Source: a virus
IMG/VR virus record: IMGVR_UViG_3300024520_000174
Location: 1 to 41,332 of that record
Length of the DNA: 41,332 bases
Strand: one strand, 5' to 3'
Below the pieces are notes generated by a model. It ran no database searches and was not told the DNA's origin. It saw only the letters and a list, made by a program, of their open reading frames with translations. Within the stretch, counting starts at the first letter, position 1; every line of letters starts with the position of its first letter. The translations under genes and the position numbers were made by a program. Shown here piece by piece: positions 7,438 to 15,440 of this stretch.

Positions 7438-10395
7438 ATGTCTATCCTTTTAAACACCAATTTCCACATACTTGCGCCTGCACCTATTGACGTACGGATG
7501 CAGGTTGCAACATATGCCGGACTGGATGCAATTGTCATCAAGTATGATCATATGATCTGTCATGTGATAGATGAAGAGTTGGACTATATCTATCATGCAG
7601 AAATACCTGAATGGGTTCCAAGGAACTATGGAGCAGTATGGGGAGAGATTACAGGTGATATTACAAATCAGACAGACCTTATAGACTATCTTGTTATCAA
7701 CTATGCACCTATTGACCACACTCATCCGTGTCCTGATCCAGTATGTCCACATGGACACTGGCCTGCTGATATTTATGATATAGATGGAATAGTGACTTGG
7801 GTAAGAGAACATGAAGCAATCAACTATATCTTGGTAGGTTCTGACGATTCAACTGGTGTTTTTCAAGGTACAATGAGTAACTTTACCATAACAGATGGTA
7901 CAAATTCAGCACTTATTGAAGATGGTGAGACCATAGAGTTCTCGCCTGATTTTTCATTGAACCCAACTACACAGGTAGTCAGTTATATTGAAACTGACCC
8001 TACTGTACCGGCACATGTAAAAGCAATTACAACTGGTGATATAAGTGAGTGGGATATGGCTTATGCACATGCTATCTCAAATCATAATTATGAATGGTGG
8101 TTAGATAATCCTGCAGGTGATGGGTACGTTCTTGTATCCACAGTAGCAGGAGTGAGAACTTGGGTAGATGCATCCACTATAGGTGTAACCGACCATACTC
8201 TGCTTACAAATATCGGAACCAATACTCATGTTCAGATTGATTCCCATATCGCAGACTCAACAATACATTTTCTGCTTTCTGATGCCTACTTTAATTTGCA
8301 AACTGATAGTGTGCAAAGAACTACTATAGGTGCAGGTGATATACTTGACATCATAGCAGGAACAGACATTACTGTATCTTATGGAGCTGGAGGAAAAGTG
8401 ACAATTAATTCCACGTCATCTGGAATTACAGACCACACACTTCTGACCAATATAGGTACAAATACTCATGTACAGATTGATACTCATATAGCTGACGGTT
8501 CTATCCATACGGATACATGGCAGGCAAACACACAAGCACAGGAAGGGTATGTATCTGCAGGAGGGTCAAATTATAATTACATGTGGGCAACTGATGGTGC
8601 AGGTAACCCGGCATGGAGACCATACATCTCTGCAGTATCAGGAGGAATGGTGGTACATGATCAGGACATTGCTTCACAGACATGGACCTTTGTACATGGA
8701 CTGGGATTTCAGAATCCTCAATTTTCAGTATGGGATGCAAAAACAGTTAATGGTGAAGTGGTATATCCTACATACATCAGGGCATTGAGTGATACTACTG
8801 CTGAGATATATTTTTCCACAGCAGCTACAGGACGGGCGACTGCAATGATTGGTGGTGTACCGGTTGGAGTATATGAACCGGTGCTAGGTAATCCATCTTC
8901 TGATGGAGACGTTCTTTCATCAACTATAGCTGGGTCAAGAACCTGGATAACACCACTCAGCAGTCCATTGACAACAAAAGGAGATATATGGACATATGAT
9001 TCAGCAGATCAAAGACTTGCAGTGGGTGCTACGTTGGGAATGGTATTGTCTGTTGATGCTACAGAACCTACAGGATTGAAATGGATTGTTCCTGCAACTG
9101 GTGGAGGTGGAACAGAATTATTGGATGAGGGTAATGGTGATGGTCTGGTAATTGCAGGTAGAACTGCTGGTAATTATGGAAACGTAGGACAATTCGCAGT
9201 AGATCTATCATACTCTAGTGGAGTTTCCAGTGTATTTGGAGCTACCGGATATGCATCTTTTGCAGCAGGAGAAGATGTAGAAGCATCAGGACAAAATGCA
9301 ACAGCAATAGGATATGGAACAGTTGCATCAGGAGATTATTCTGTAGCTATTGGGGATGGTGCAGAAGCTACAGCCTCAGATGCAATTGCATTTGGGTACA
9401 GTGCTTTATCAAGTGGATCAGAAAGTATAGCATTGGGTAGTGGTTCGGCCACATCTTCTTATGCTATTACTATTGGAGATGGTACATTGGCAGATGCAGT
9501 AAGTGCAGTAGCTATAGGTTCTTCAGCAGATGCAGGAGGAATAAATGCTGTAGCTTTTGGTAAAAACTCGGATGCTGGAGGAAATGATTCCATAGCAATT
9601 GGTGGTGGAGCAATTACTGGGGCAACGGTATCAAGTGCAGGCGCAGCAGGAGATGGAGCAATAGCAATAGGCTCAGGAGCATCAGTTGCTCAATCACAGG
9701 GAATTGCAATAGGTAAATCAGCTGCATCAGGTGGTACTGGTAGTGGTGGTATTGCCATAGGTGTCAGTTCAACTGCGTCAGGATACAGGTCAGTAGCTTT
9801 AGGTGCTTTTGCAGTATCGTCTGGTAGTAAATCTATTGCAATAGGTACTGATGGAGATACAAATGCCTACTCTTACTTTGAAATTTCAATGGGGCAATGG
9901 GGAACAGCTTACACTCCTGGTTCTACATTTGCATGGGATAATGATGATAGACTATTTAATATAGGAATAGGTACAGCAGTTGGAACAAGGCATGATGCTT
10001 TTACAATATTAAAAGGTGGAGAAATAGGAATTGGTTATGATAATTTTGAAGCGAGTCATAGTGGTCTTGTACAAGTTGAAATAGCAGGAGCTATACAGTC
10101 ACATAAAGCTGTAAGTGATGATGTTTCTACTACAAGAAATCTTGCATTAGCTGATAGAGATACAATTGTAACTATGAGTAATGCAGGTGCAATTTCATGT
10201 GTAATTCCTGCAAATGCTTCTGTTGCTTTTCCAATAGGAACTGAAATAGTATTAGCTAATAAAGGAACTGGGGTAGTAACTGTAAGTATAACTACAGATA
10301 CATTGAATACAGAATTAGGAGGTTTAACAATTCCTCAATATGGAATGAGAACAATTAGAAAAATAACAGCTACAAGTTGGTTATTAGGATATTAA
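7438..10395 (+). CDS. large tail fibre/adhesin with YadA-like head repeats
   Basis: 985 residues. Residues 1-90 are the shared fibre N-terminus (LNTNF, PAPIDVRMQVATY, AVWGEITG, NQTDL). Residues 94-107 (HTHPCPDPVCPHGH) form a compact His/Cys cluster that could bind metal. A TDHTLLTNIGTNTHVQIDxH unit occurs twice (DNA at ~8190 and ~8430). Residues ~590-804 are about a dozen AxGxxAxASGxxSxAIG repeats of the trimeric autotransporter head type, followed by RLFNIGIGTAVGTRHDAFTI. The C-terminal ~100 residues are a small beta domain (TTRNLALADRDTIVTMSNAG, then TLNTELGGLTIP). It is likely a trimeric receptor-binding fibre. The ATG follows a 21-base AT-rich gap. Confidence 0.85.
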   Translation: MSILLNTNFHILAPAPIDVRMQVATYAGLDAIVIKYDHMICHVIDEELDYIYHAEIPEWVPRNYGAVWGEITGDITNQTDLIDYLVINYAPIDHTHPCPDPVCPHGHWPADIYDIDGIVTWVREHEAINYILVGSDDSTGVFQGTMSNFTITDGTNSALIEDGETIEFSPDFSLNPTTQVVSYIETDPTVPAHVKAITTGDISEWDMAYAHAISNHNYEWWLDNPAGDGYVLVSTVAGVRTWVDASTIGVTDHTLLTNIGTNTHVQIDSHIADSTIHFLLSDAYFNLQTDSVQRTTIGAGDILDIIAGTDITVSYGAGGKVTINSTSSGITDHTLLTNIGTNTHVQIDTHIADGSIHTDTWQANTQAQEGYVSAGGSNYNYMWATDGAGNPAWRPYISAVSGGMVVHDQDIASQTWTFVHGLGFQNPQFSVWDAKTVNGEVVYPTYIRALSDTTAEIYFSTAATGRATAMIGGVPVGVYEPVLGNPSSDGDVLSSTIAGSRTWITPLSSPLTTKGDIWTYDSADQRLAVGATLGMVLSVDATEPTGLKWIVPATGGGGTELLDEGNGDGLVIAGRTAGNYGNVGQFAVDLSYSSGVSSVFGATGYASFAAGEDVEASGQNATAIGYGTVASGDYSVAIGDGAEATASDAIAFGYSALSSGSESIALGSGSATSSYAITIGDGTLADAVSAVAIGSSADAGGINAVAFGKNSDAGGNDSIAIGGGAITGATVSSAGAAGDGAIAIGSGASVAQSQGIAIGKSAASGGTGSGGIAIGVSSTASGYRSVALGAFAVSSGSKSIAIGTDGDTNAYSYFEISMGQWGTAYTPGSTFAWDNDDRLFNIGIGTAVGTRHDAFTILKGGEIGIGYDNFEASHSGLVQVEIAGAIQSHKAVSDDVSTTRNLALADRDTIVTMSNAGAISCVIPANASVAFPIGTEIVLANKGTGVVTVSITTDTLNTELGGLTIPQYGMRTIRKITATSWLLGY

Positions 10396-10407
10396 AGATA
10401 TAAAAAT

Positions 10408-12906
10408 ATGGCTTCGCATTATACATTAACAGTAATTGATACCTTATACGCTCTGGGGCTTGTAGATGCTCATGGGCAAGATGTCCTTGCAGCACGATTC
10501 ATTAAAGATGCTGCAGGTGCAGAGGATTTCCTTATGGGCGATGGAGCAAGTGGGAAATTAGTAGAAGGAACAGGTATCACATTTAATTGGGTAGGTTCTC
10601 AGCTTACCATTACAGCTTCAGGTGCAGGTGTTGCAAGTGTAACAGCAGGTGATGGACTGGTAGATACCGGTACGGCATCGGATCCGGTTGTTGATGTGGT
10701 ATCCCATGCAGGCTCAGCAGGTACGATAGGTACCATTGTGGTGGGCGCAGATTCAATTGGTGTGGCTCTTGGGGCTACCTCAACAGTTGCGGCACCCGGG
10801 GATCATACACATCCAGGTTATGTAAATTCAGGTCTGGAAGCTATTCAAGAACCTACAAATACAGGTTGGAGACTTATAGGAAGAAACCCTACACACTTTG
10901 GTAATATAGGAGATCAAGCCATAGATTTCAGTTCTCGATATGCTGACGTAACAGGATTGCTTGGAGCAACAGGTGCTTCTGCAGTAGCATTCGGAGAAGA
11001 TAATATTGCATCAGGGTGGGGGTCTTTTGTACAAGGTAATCTATGTGTTGCAAATGGAACATTGGCTTGGGCAGTTGGTCTTGAAAATACTGCTACTAAT
11101 TATAATAATTGGGCTATCGGATACAGTAGTAATGCTACAGGATTATTTGAGTGTTACACATTTGGGACCAATAATGATTCTTCTTCAGCTTCCTCTTTTA
11201 CAGCTGGGTTAAGTTTGAACAATGATGCAAACTGGGGCTCTGCTATGTTTGGAGCTGCCAATGAATTATATACAGGTGGTGGTGGTACACCATTAGCTAC
11301 TGATAGAATTCTTGTAGTGGGTAATGGTACATATTCAGGTTCAAATCCTTGGCCTGCAATAGTAAGAAGCAATGCATTCCATATACTACGAGCAGGAGAA
11401 CTTATAGCTCCATCACTTACTACTACAATGATTGATGCTGAGGCGACTGGTCGGGTTCTGGTGACCAGAGAGTATTTGACTGGGGCAGGGTATTCAAGCC
11501 CACTTACTACTCAAGGTGACATATTTTACTACAGTTCTTCAGATGACAGGTTGCCGATAGGTGCCAATGGTAAAGTTCTTACAGTTGTAGCAGGCGTACC
11601 ATCTTGGGAAACATCTCCTTTAGGTGTGACTGACCATACATTGCTTTCTAATATAGGATCTAATACACATGCTCAGATAGACTCACATATTGCTACAACA
11701 CATTATACCTCTTGGGCATTGTATGAAAATGGTGTACTCAAAGATAATATCACACAAGGAAACAATGTGGATTTCAGAGACGGAGATGGTGTTGAAGTAG
11801 TATGGTCCACTGGTACGGATTTGACATTCAACAATACAGATAAGGGTTCTTCTCAAAATATATTCAAGAACATTGCAGTTTCAGGACAATCTACAGTGGT
11901 TGCAGATAACAATGATGATGTACTTACTTTCGTATCAGGAACAGGTATGGATTCCATAACAACTTCTGCAGATACCATTACATTCAATGCAGTAGGGATT
12001 GCAAATCTTACAGCAGCATATACTACAACTACTGTAACCATTGAATCTGATACAGGTACCAATGCAGTAATAAATGCTGCTACCAATGCCTTGGCAGGAC
12101 TTGTCACTACTGGTGCTCAAACTTGGGCAGGTGTGAAAACCTTTGAGGATGTCACTGAGTCCACATCTTCTTCAACTGGAGCTGTTGTAATTGCAGGTGG
12201 ATTAGGTATCGGAAAAGACCTTAATGTGGACGGTGGGGATATATCGCTTACCAACGGAAACAATGCATACTTTAATTTTGAGATGTATGGTTCCTGGTCA
12301 GGTGGTGGAGGTACTTTTATCATGCGTCCAAACAATTATGGTTCACACACACCTGATGCAATTCAACCGGTAGACAGTATCCTGTACCGAAGAGGATTGA
12401 ACTATGAGCCGTTTGGCACTATACCGTTCGGCGTATACTCTTATAACGTAGGTGGTAATGGTAATGCAAGGGGAAATAAATTACTGCACGCAGGGTGGTT
12501 TACAGGTCGTCCAATAGGAAGCAGTATGTCAGTGGATATTGATCAGGATGTATTGCTTGCACCTGATATTGCAATGGTGGATATTGACAGGGGTGGAGAT
12601 AAAGCTCTTATCACAAAAGAGTATCTGGATGCTGCAATAACTGCTATAGCTGAAGTAAATGACCTGTCAGCTTCAGTGACTTGGGCAAATGTTCCAGATG
12701 CCAATATCACAGAGGCAAGTGTAACCCAACATGAAGCTGCACTGAGTATATCAACCAGTCAAATATCGGATGAGACAGAACTTGTGATGAATGATACAGA
12801 TACGTACTCATCTCATCCTGACGCACAAAAAATTATAACCCTTACATCAGCTGAGTATGGTGCAATAGGGACACCGGATGCCAACACCCTTTATTTTGTG
12901 ATATGA
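10408..12906 (+). CDS. large tail fibre/adhesin with degenerate YadA-like segment
   Basis: 832 residues. The N-terminus (YTLTVIDTLYALGLVDAHGQ) is unlike the other fibres. A GDHTHPGYV motif resembles the HxH metal-binding sites of fibre tips. Then comes HFGNIGDQAIDFSSRY and a degenerate YadA-like head region (residues ~185-290), ending in the same VGNGT...RSNAFHIL element as the other two large fibres. The TDHTLLSNIGSNTHAQIDSH unit occurs once more, matching the gene at 7438. The C-terminus (EYGAIGTPDANTLYFVI) is a frequent ending of tail proteins in this group. The last bases overlap the next start (ATGA). Confidence 0.82.
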   Translation: MASHYTLTVIDTLYALGLVDAHGQDVLAARFIKDAAGAEDFLMGDGASGKLVEGTGITFNWVGSQLTITASGAGVASVTAGDGLVDTGTASDPVVDVVSHAGSAGTIGTIVVGADSIGVALGATSTVAAPGDHTHPGYVNSGLEAIQEPTNTGWRLIGRNPTHFGNIGDQAIDFSSRYADVTGLLGATGASAVAFGEDNIASGWGSFVQGNLCVANGTLAWAVGLENTATNYNNWAIGYSSNATGLFECYTFGTNNDSSSASSFTAGLSLNNDANWGSAMFGAANELYTGGGGTPLATDRILVVGNGTYSGSNPWPAIVRSNAFHILRAGELIAPSLTTTMIDAEATGRVLVTREYLTGAGYSSPLTTQGDIFYYSSSDDRLPIGANGKVLTVVAGVPSWETSPLGVTDHTLLSNIGSNTHAQIDSHIATTHYTSWALYENGVLKDNITQGNNVDFRDGDGVEVVWSTGTDLTFNNTDKGSSQNIFKNIAVSGQSTVVADNNDDVLTFVSGTGMDSITTSADTITFNAVGIANLTAAYTTTTVTIESDTGTNAVINAATNALAGLVTTGAQTWAGVKTFEDVTESTSSSTGAVVIAGGLGIGKDLNVDGGDISLTNGNNAYFNFEMYGSWSGGGGTFIMRPNNYGSHTPDAIQPVDSILYRRGLNYEPFGTIPFGVYSYNVGGNGNARGNKLLHAGWFTGRPIGSSMSVDIDQDVLLAPDIAMVDIDRGGDKALITKEYLDAAITAIAEVNDLSASVTWANVPDANITEASVTQHEAALSISTSQISDETELVMNDTDTYSSHPDAQKIITLTSAEYGAIGTPDANTLYFVI

Positions 12907-13253
12907 GTATAAAGATAGGATCCACGGACATACCAGATATCAAACTGGGCTCTACACAAATAAGTGCTGTGTATCAGGGTTCTAACTTAATATGGGGAGG
13001 ACTTACATCTTTCTTAATGGGAAGTGGGGCTTGGACTACACCTACACAAGCTTGTGCTGATGCAGAAGATACTCAAATGTGGCATGATGGAGTTGGAGCA
13101 TACCCAGTTAATGGCGATATTATATATACAAATGCAGGTGGGTTGACAACACATCCCGGAAATGCAATTAAATATTACCAATTAGGTGGAGGGTCTCAAG
13201 GGAATATAGGATTAGGAACAGGGGTAGTGGCAAACAAATTTGCATGCCCATAA
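12903..13253 (+). CDS. small tail-tip-like protein
   Basis: 116 residues. The N-terminus repeats a 'GST' strand (IKIGSTDIPDIKLGSTQ, then ISAVYQGSNLIWGG), a pattern often seen at the start of tail-tip or fibre-associated proteins in Bacteroidota phages. The remainder is Gly-rich and ends IGLGTGVVANKFACP. There is no membrane segment. A virion role is inferred from position as the last gene of the fibre block and from the N-terminal repeat. The start overlaps the TGA of the preceding fibre gene. Confidence 0.6.
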   Translation: MSIKIGSTDIPDIKLGSTQISAVYQGSNLIWGGLTSFLMGSGAWTTPTQACADAEDTQMWHDGVGAYPVNGDIIYTNAGGLTTHPGNAIKYYQLGGGSQGNIGLGTGVVANKFACP

Positions 13254-13286
13254 AATTTAAATATTAATCGTAACTTGCATGCTATT

Positions 13287-13637
13287 ATGACACTACAAGG
13301 AACAAAGGATTTTACTAACAAAGTGTTAGATGTTACAGAGAAAAAAGTAACAAAACCTATTATTGATTTGCTGTTAGGTAAAACCATGAGCAGGAAATTG
13401 CAGGTTCTTATCATTGCAACCTGGCTTGTTGATGGGGGTAAGATCAGTGGTGACATGTGGGGTTTTATAGCGTTGCTTTATATACTTGGAATATACTGGC
13501 TCAATCATGTTCAGGCGATGGCCAAATTAGGCAAGGACTGGATGGGTAAAGCTAATAATAAATTTGGGGGTTCAGGTTCAGAGTCAGAATTTTATTCTGA
13601 AGATAATCCACATCATTCACATAAAAACAAACATTAA
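13287..13637 (+). CDS. holin-like membrane protein
   Basis: 116 residues from the ATG at 13287; a TTG at 13275 is in frame but has no supporting context. There is a weak hydrophobic stretch (LQVLIIATWLV) and a clear membrane span (FIALLYILGIYWL), then a polar, charged tail ending HHSHKNKH. A short protein with one or two spans and a charged C-terminus, directly before a candidate murein-acting gene, fits a holin. This is inferred from topology and position; no family motif is visible. The His-rich tail is unusual. Confidence 0.6.
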   Translation: MTLQGTKDFTNKVLDVTEKKVTKPIIDLLLGKTMSRKLQVLIIATWLVDGGKISGDMWGFIALLYILGIYWLNHVQAMAKLGKDWMGKANNKFGGSGSESEFYSEDNPHHSHKNKH

Positions 13638-13649
13638 AATATAAGGGAT

Positions 13650-13916
13650 ATGACACAAGCAACGAAAAATTATATCAAACAGAATTGGTTTTCAGGAATT
13701 AATTTAATATTACTTATAGGTATTATTATAAACTTATCTTCTTGGAAACAAAAGACTGATGATGATATTGAAGTACTGCAGGTACATGCAGGAGATGAAA
13801 CAGTTCATATGCCTTTCGAAAAGAAAATAGAAGTATTTGTACCTAGGATAGAACTTGAAAAAGAATTCAAGTATATAAAGGACCAATTAGACAGAATTGA
13901 AAATAAACTTGATTAA
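13650..13916 (+). CDS. small single-span membrane protein with coiled-coil tail (lysis cassette)
   Basis: 88 residues: a short N-terminus, one membrane span (INLILLIGIIINL, residues ~18-31), then an acidic, charged region ending in a heptad-like helix (LEKEFKYIKDQLDRIENKLD). This topology suits a holin, antiholin or adaptor that places its C-terminus on one side of the inner membrane. It lies 12 bases after the holin-like gene, and its stop overlaps the next ATG (TAATG). The exact role cannot be told from sequence. Confidence 0.6.
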   Translation: MTQATKNYIKQNWFSGINLILLIGIIINLSSWKQKTDDDIEVLQVHAGDETVHMPFEKKIEVFVPRIELEKEFKYIKDQLDRIENKLD

Positions 13917-14500
13917 TGAGTGCAGTAAGACAATTCACAGACAAAGAACTCTTGGAAAGAGTTGAAGAAGTAGGAGGAACTATTCCCAACAGAGGTAAAT
14001 ACCTTGTTATAGGGGTTCAATCATTGGAAGATTATTTCAATATATTTGATGATAAGTTCTATGTGTATGATGGATCTAAATTTGTCATGTGGAGTACCGG
14101 TACCACCAACGCAGGAAAGACAGTATTGTTCTACTTCAATCAATACAATTTGAGTGGAGCTGCAGTGTGGAAGACAAATCAATTTGTACTGGATTGTTTT
14201 AAGCCTGGCTACCATAAAGGAAGGATGAAGGCTCTTAGAGCCAACAAACCTATTTACTATTACAGGGATAGTGACAAGGATTCCAAGGCTGAAGAGCAGG
14301 GAAAACTATACTATGCGAATATATGGGCCAATATGCATGGAGTGGATTATGACCCTTTCAGTACAGCTATAAAACAAAATATCAATGGGTGGAGCTTTGC
14401 CTGTCAGGTCTGGAACAGAATGACTGATTACAGGGCTTTGATAAAAGCAACTTGGGCGCGAGCAAGAACTGTTGATTATGCACTTTTAAAAGAATGGTAA
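13916..14500 (+). CDS. candidate endolysin-like protein with L,D-transpeptidase-type His/Cys signature
   Basis: 194 residues with no signal peptide or membrane span. Notable blocks are GKYLVIGVQS (~28-36), DGSKFVMWSTGTTNAGK (~52-68), KGRMKALRANKPIYYYRD and, near the end, NMHGVDYDP (His141) followed by NGWSFACQVWN (Cys163). A His-Gly element followed by a Ser-x-x-Cys loop recalls the YkuD/L,D-transpeptidase active site (HG...S.GC), as found in some phage murein-active proteins; Ala replaces the usual Gly before the Cys. It lies between holin-like and spanin-like genes, which supports a lytic role. Family assignment is by motif reading only. It starts in a TAATG overlap. Confidence 0.55.
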   Translation: MSAVRQFTDKELLERVEEVGGTIPNRGKYLVIGVQSLEDYFNIFDDKFYVYDGSKFVMWSTGTTNAGKTVLFYFNQYNLSGAAVWKTNQFVLDCFKPGYHKGRMKALRANKPIYYYRDSDKDSKAEEQGKLYYANIWANMHGVDYDPFSTAIKQNINGWSFACQVWNRMTDYRALIKATWARARTVDYALLKEW

Positions 14501-14883
14501 TGAATAATTTAAAAAAATATTGGATATTATATGCTGTCTTGATGGCTGTGATAGGGGCTATTGGGTGGATTTTCACTCAGGGTGGAATTAGTGTAGAAAA
14601 AGAAAGTAGGTTATTTACTACACCAGAAAAGAGGATTGAAACTGAATCTTACATGGATCAACAACCTTCTCCTGCTCAAAACATGCGAGCTTATATTCTT
14701 GATAGTGTTGAAAAAACTCATAGGATAAAATCAAGAAACAAGAGAGATTCTCTCTATAAACTGGAAGTAGAATTACGATTGGAAGAAGCTAAAGCGAGAA
14801 AAAGAACAGATTCAATTGTAATATTGAATGCTGACCAAATGTATCAGATTAAAGATGAAATCAGACAACTCAAAGAACAATGA
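14500..14883 (+). CDS. inner-membrane spanin-like protein
   Basis: 127 residues if started at the TAATG overlap at 14500 (MNNLKKYW); an ATG two codons upstream (14494) is also in frame. There is one N-terminal span (ILYAVLMAVIGAIGWIF), then a periplasm-length, highly charged region with a long helix rich in Arg, Lys and Glu (RDSLYKLEVELRLEEAKARK). One span plus a periplasmic coiled coil is the i-spanin (Rz) plan. The next gene looks like its lipoprotein partner. The role is inferred from topology and order. Confidence 0.55.
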   Translation: MNNLKKYWILYAVLMAVIGAIGWIFTQGGISVEKESRLFTTPEKRIETESYMDQQPSPAQNMRAYILDSVEKTHRIKSRNKRDSLYKLEVELRLEEAKARKRTDSIVILNADQMYQIKDEIRQLKEQ

Positions 14884-15440
14884 AAAATTTATTTTATATA
14901 ATTATATTGGTAATATTCACTAATTGTTTAGGTTCTAAAACGGTTAGTGAATCTTCTATTGCTACAAAGGAAGTAGATAAATCTGAAAAGGTAAAAGACT
15001 CTGTTTCAACCAAGGATACCAACAAGGCAATTGATGATAAGATCGTCACACCAGTACCACAGACTGGTAACGCTGAGATGGATGCAAGATTTGATGCATT
15101 GCTTTCAGCTATGAATACGTCCAAGAGCTCAGGAGACAATTCCTACAAGCGTTACTACGACCAAAAGACACGAGAACTCATAGAAGAATTTAAGATCGGT
15201 GAGACATCCTCTGAGAAGACAGATGTCAATGAGAGTGAAAAGATTGAAAAGACTTTTGAAGAGCAGCAAAATGAATACTTTAAGAAGAAGATTACAACAA
15301 TGCCTTGGTATTTGTGGCTTGCTCTATTTATCTTTTTGTGGCCTACTATATGGAAGTTTTTAAAACCGATCATACAAGTAGCTACCGGACCTGCCAACAT
15401 AGTTACAGGAGTATCAAATCTTATAAAACCTAAGAAATAA
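14880..15440 (+). CDS. lipoprotein-like, o-spanin-like membrane protein
   Basis: 186 residues. The N-terminus (MKNLFYIIILVIFTNCLGS) resembles a lipoprotein signal with Cys at ~17, although Asn at -1 is not the classic lipobox. A charged, probably extended region follows (SEKVKDSVSTKDTNKAIDDK). Near the C-terminus is a hydrophobic segment (WYLWLALFIFLWPTIWKFL, ~140-158). Two membrane-interacting ends with a charged linker could bridge both membranes, like a unimolecular spanin, or pair with the upstream protein. The start overlaps the previous stop as ATGA. Confidence 0.5.
   Translation: MKNLFYIIILVIFTNCLGSKTVSESSIATKEVDKSEKVKDSVSTKDTNKAIDDKIVTPVPQTGNAEMDARFDALLSAMNTSKSSGDNSYKRYYDQKTRELIEEFKIGETSSEKTDVNESEKIEKTFEEQQNEYFKKKITTMPWYLWLALFIFLWPTIWKFLKPIIQVATGPANIVTGVSNLIKPKK

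Noticed and set aside
859-10395. Diversity-generating retroelement variable repeats in the fibre genes
   Set aside because: No reverse transcriptase or template repeat is visible in the window, and the fibre repeats differ mainly at synonymous positions rather than by adenine-specific changes.
2465-12335. Overlapping frames within the fibre genes on both strands
   Set aside because: They mirror the Gly/Ala/Ser codon repeats of the fibres and have no independent start signals.
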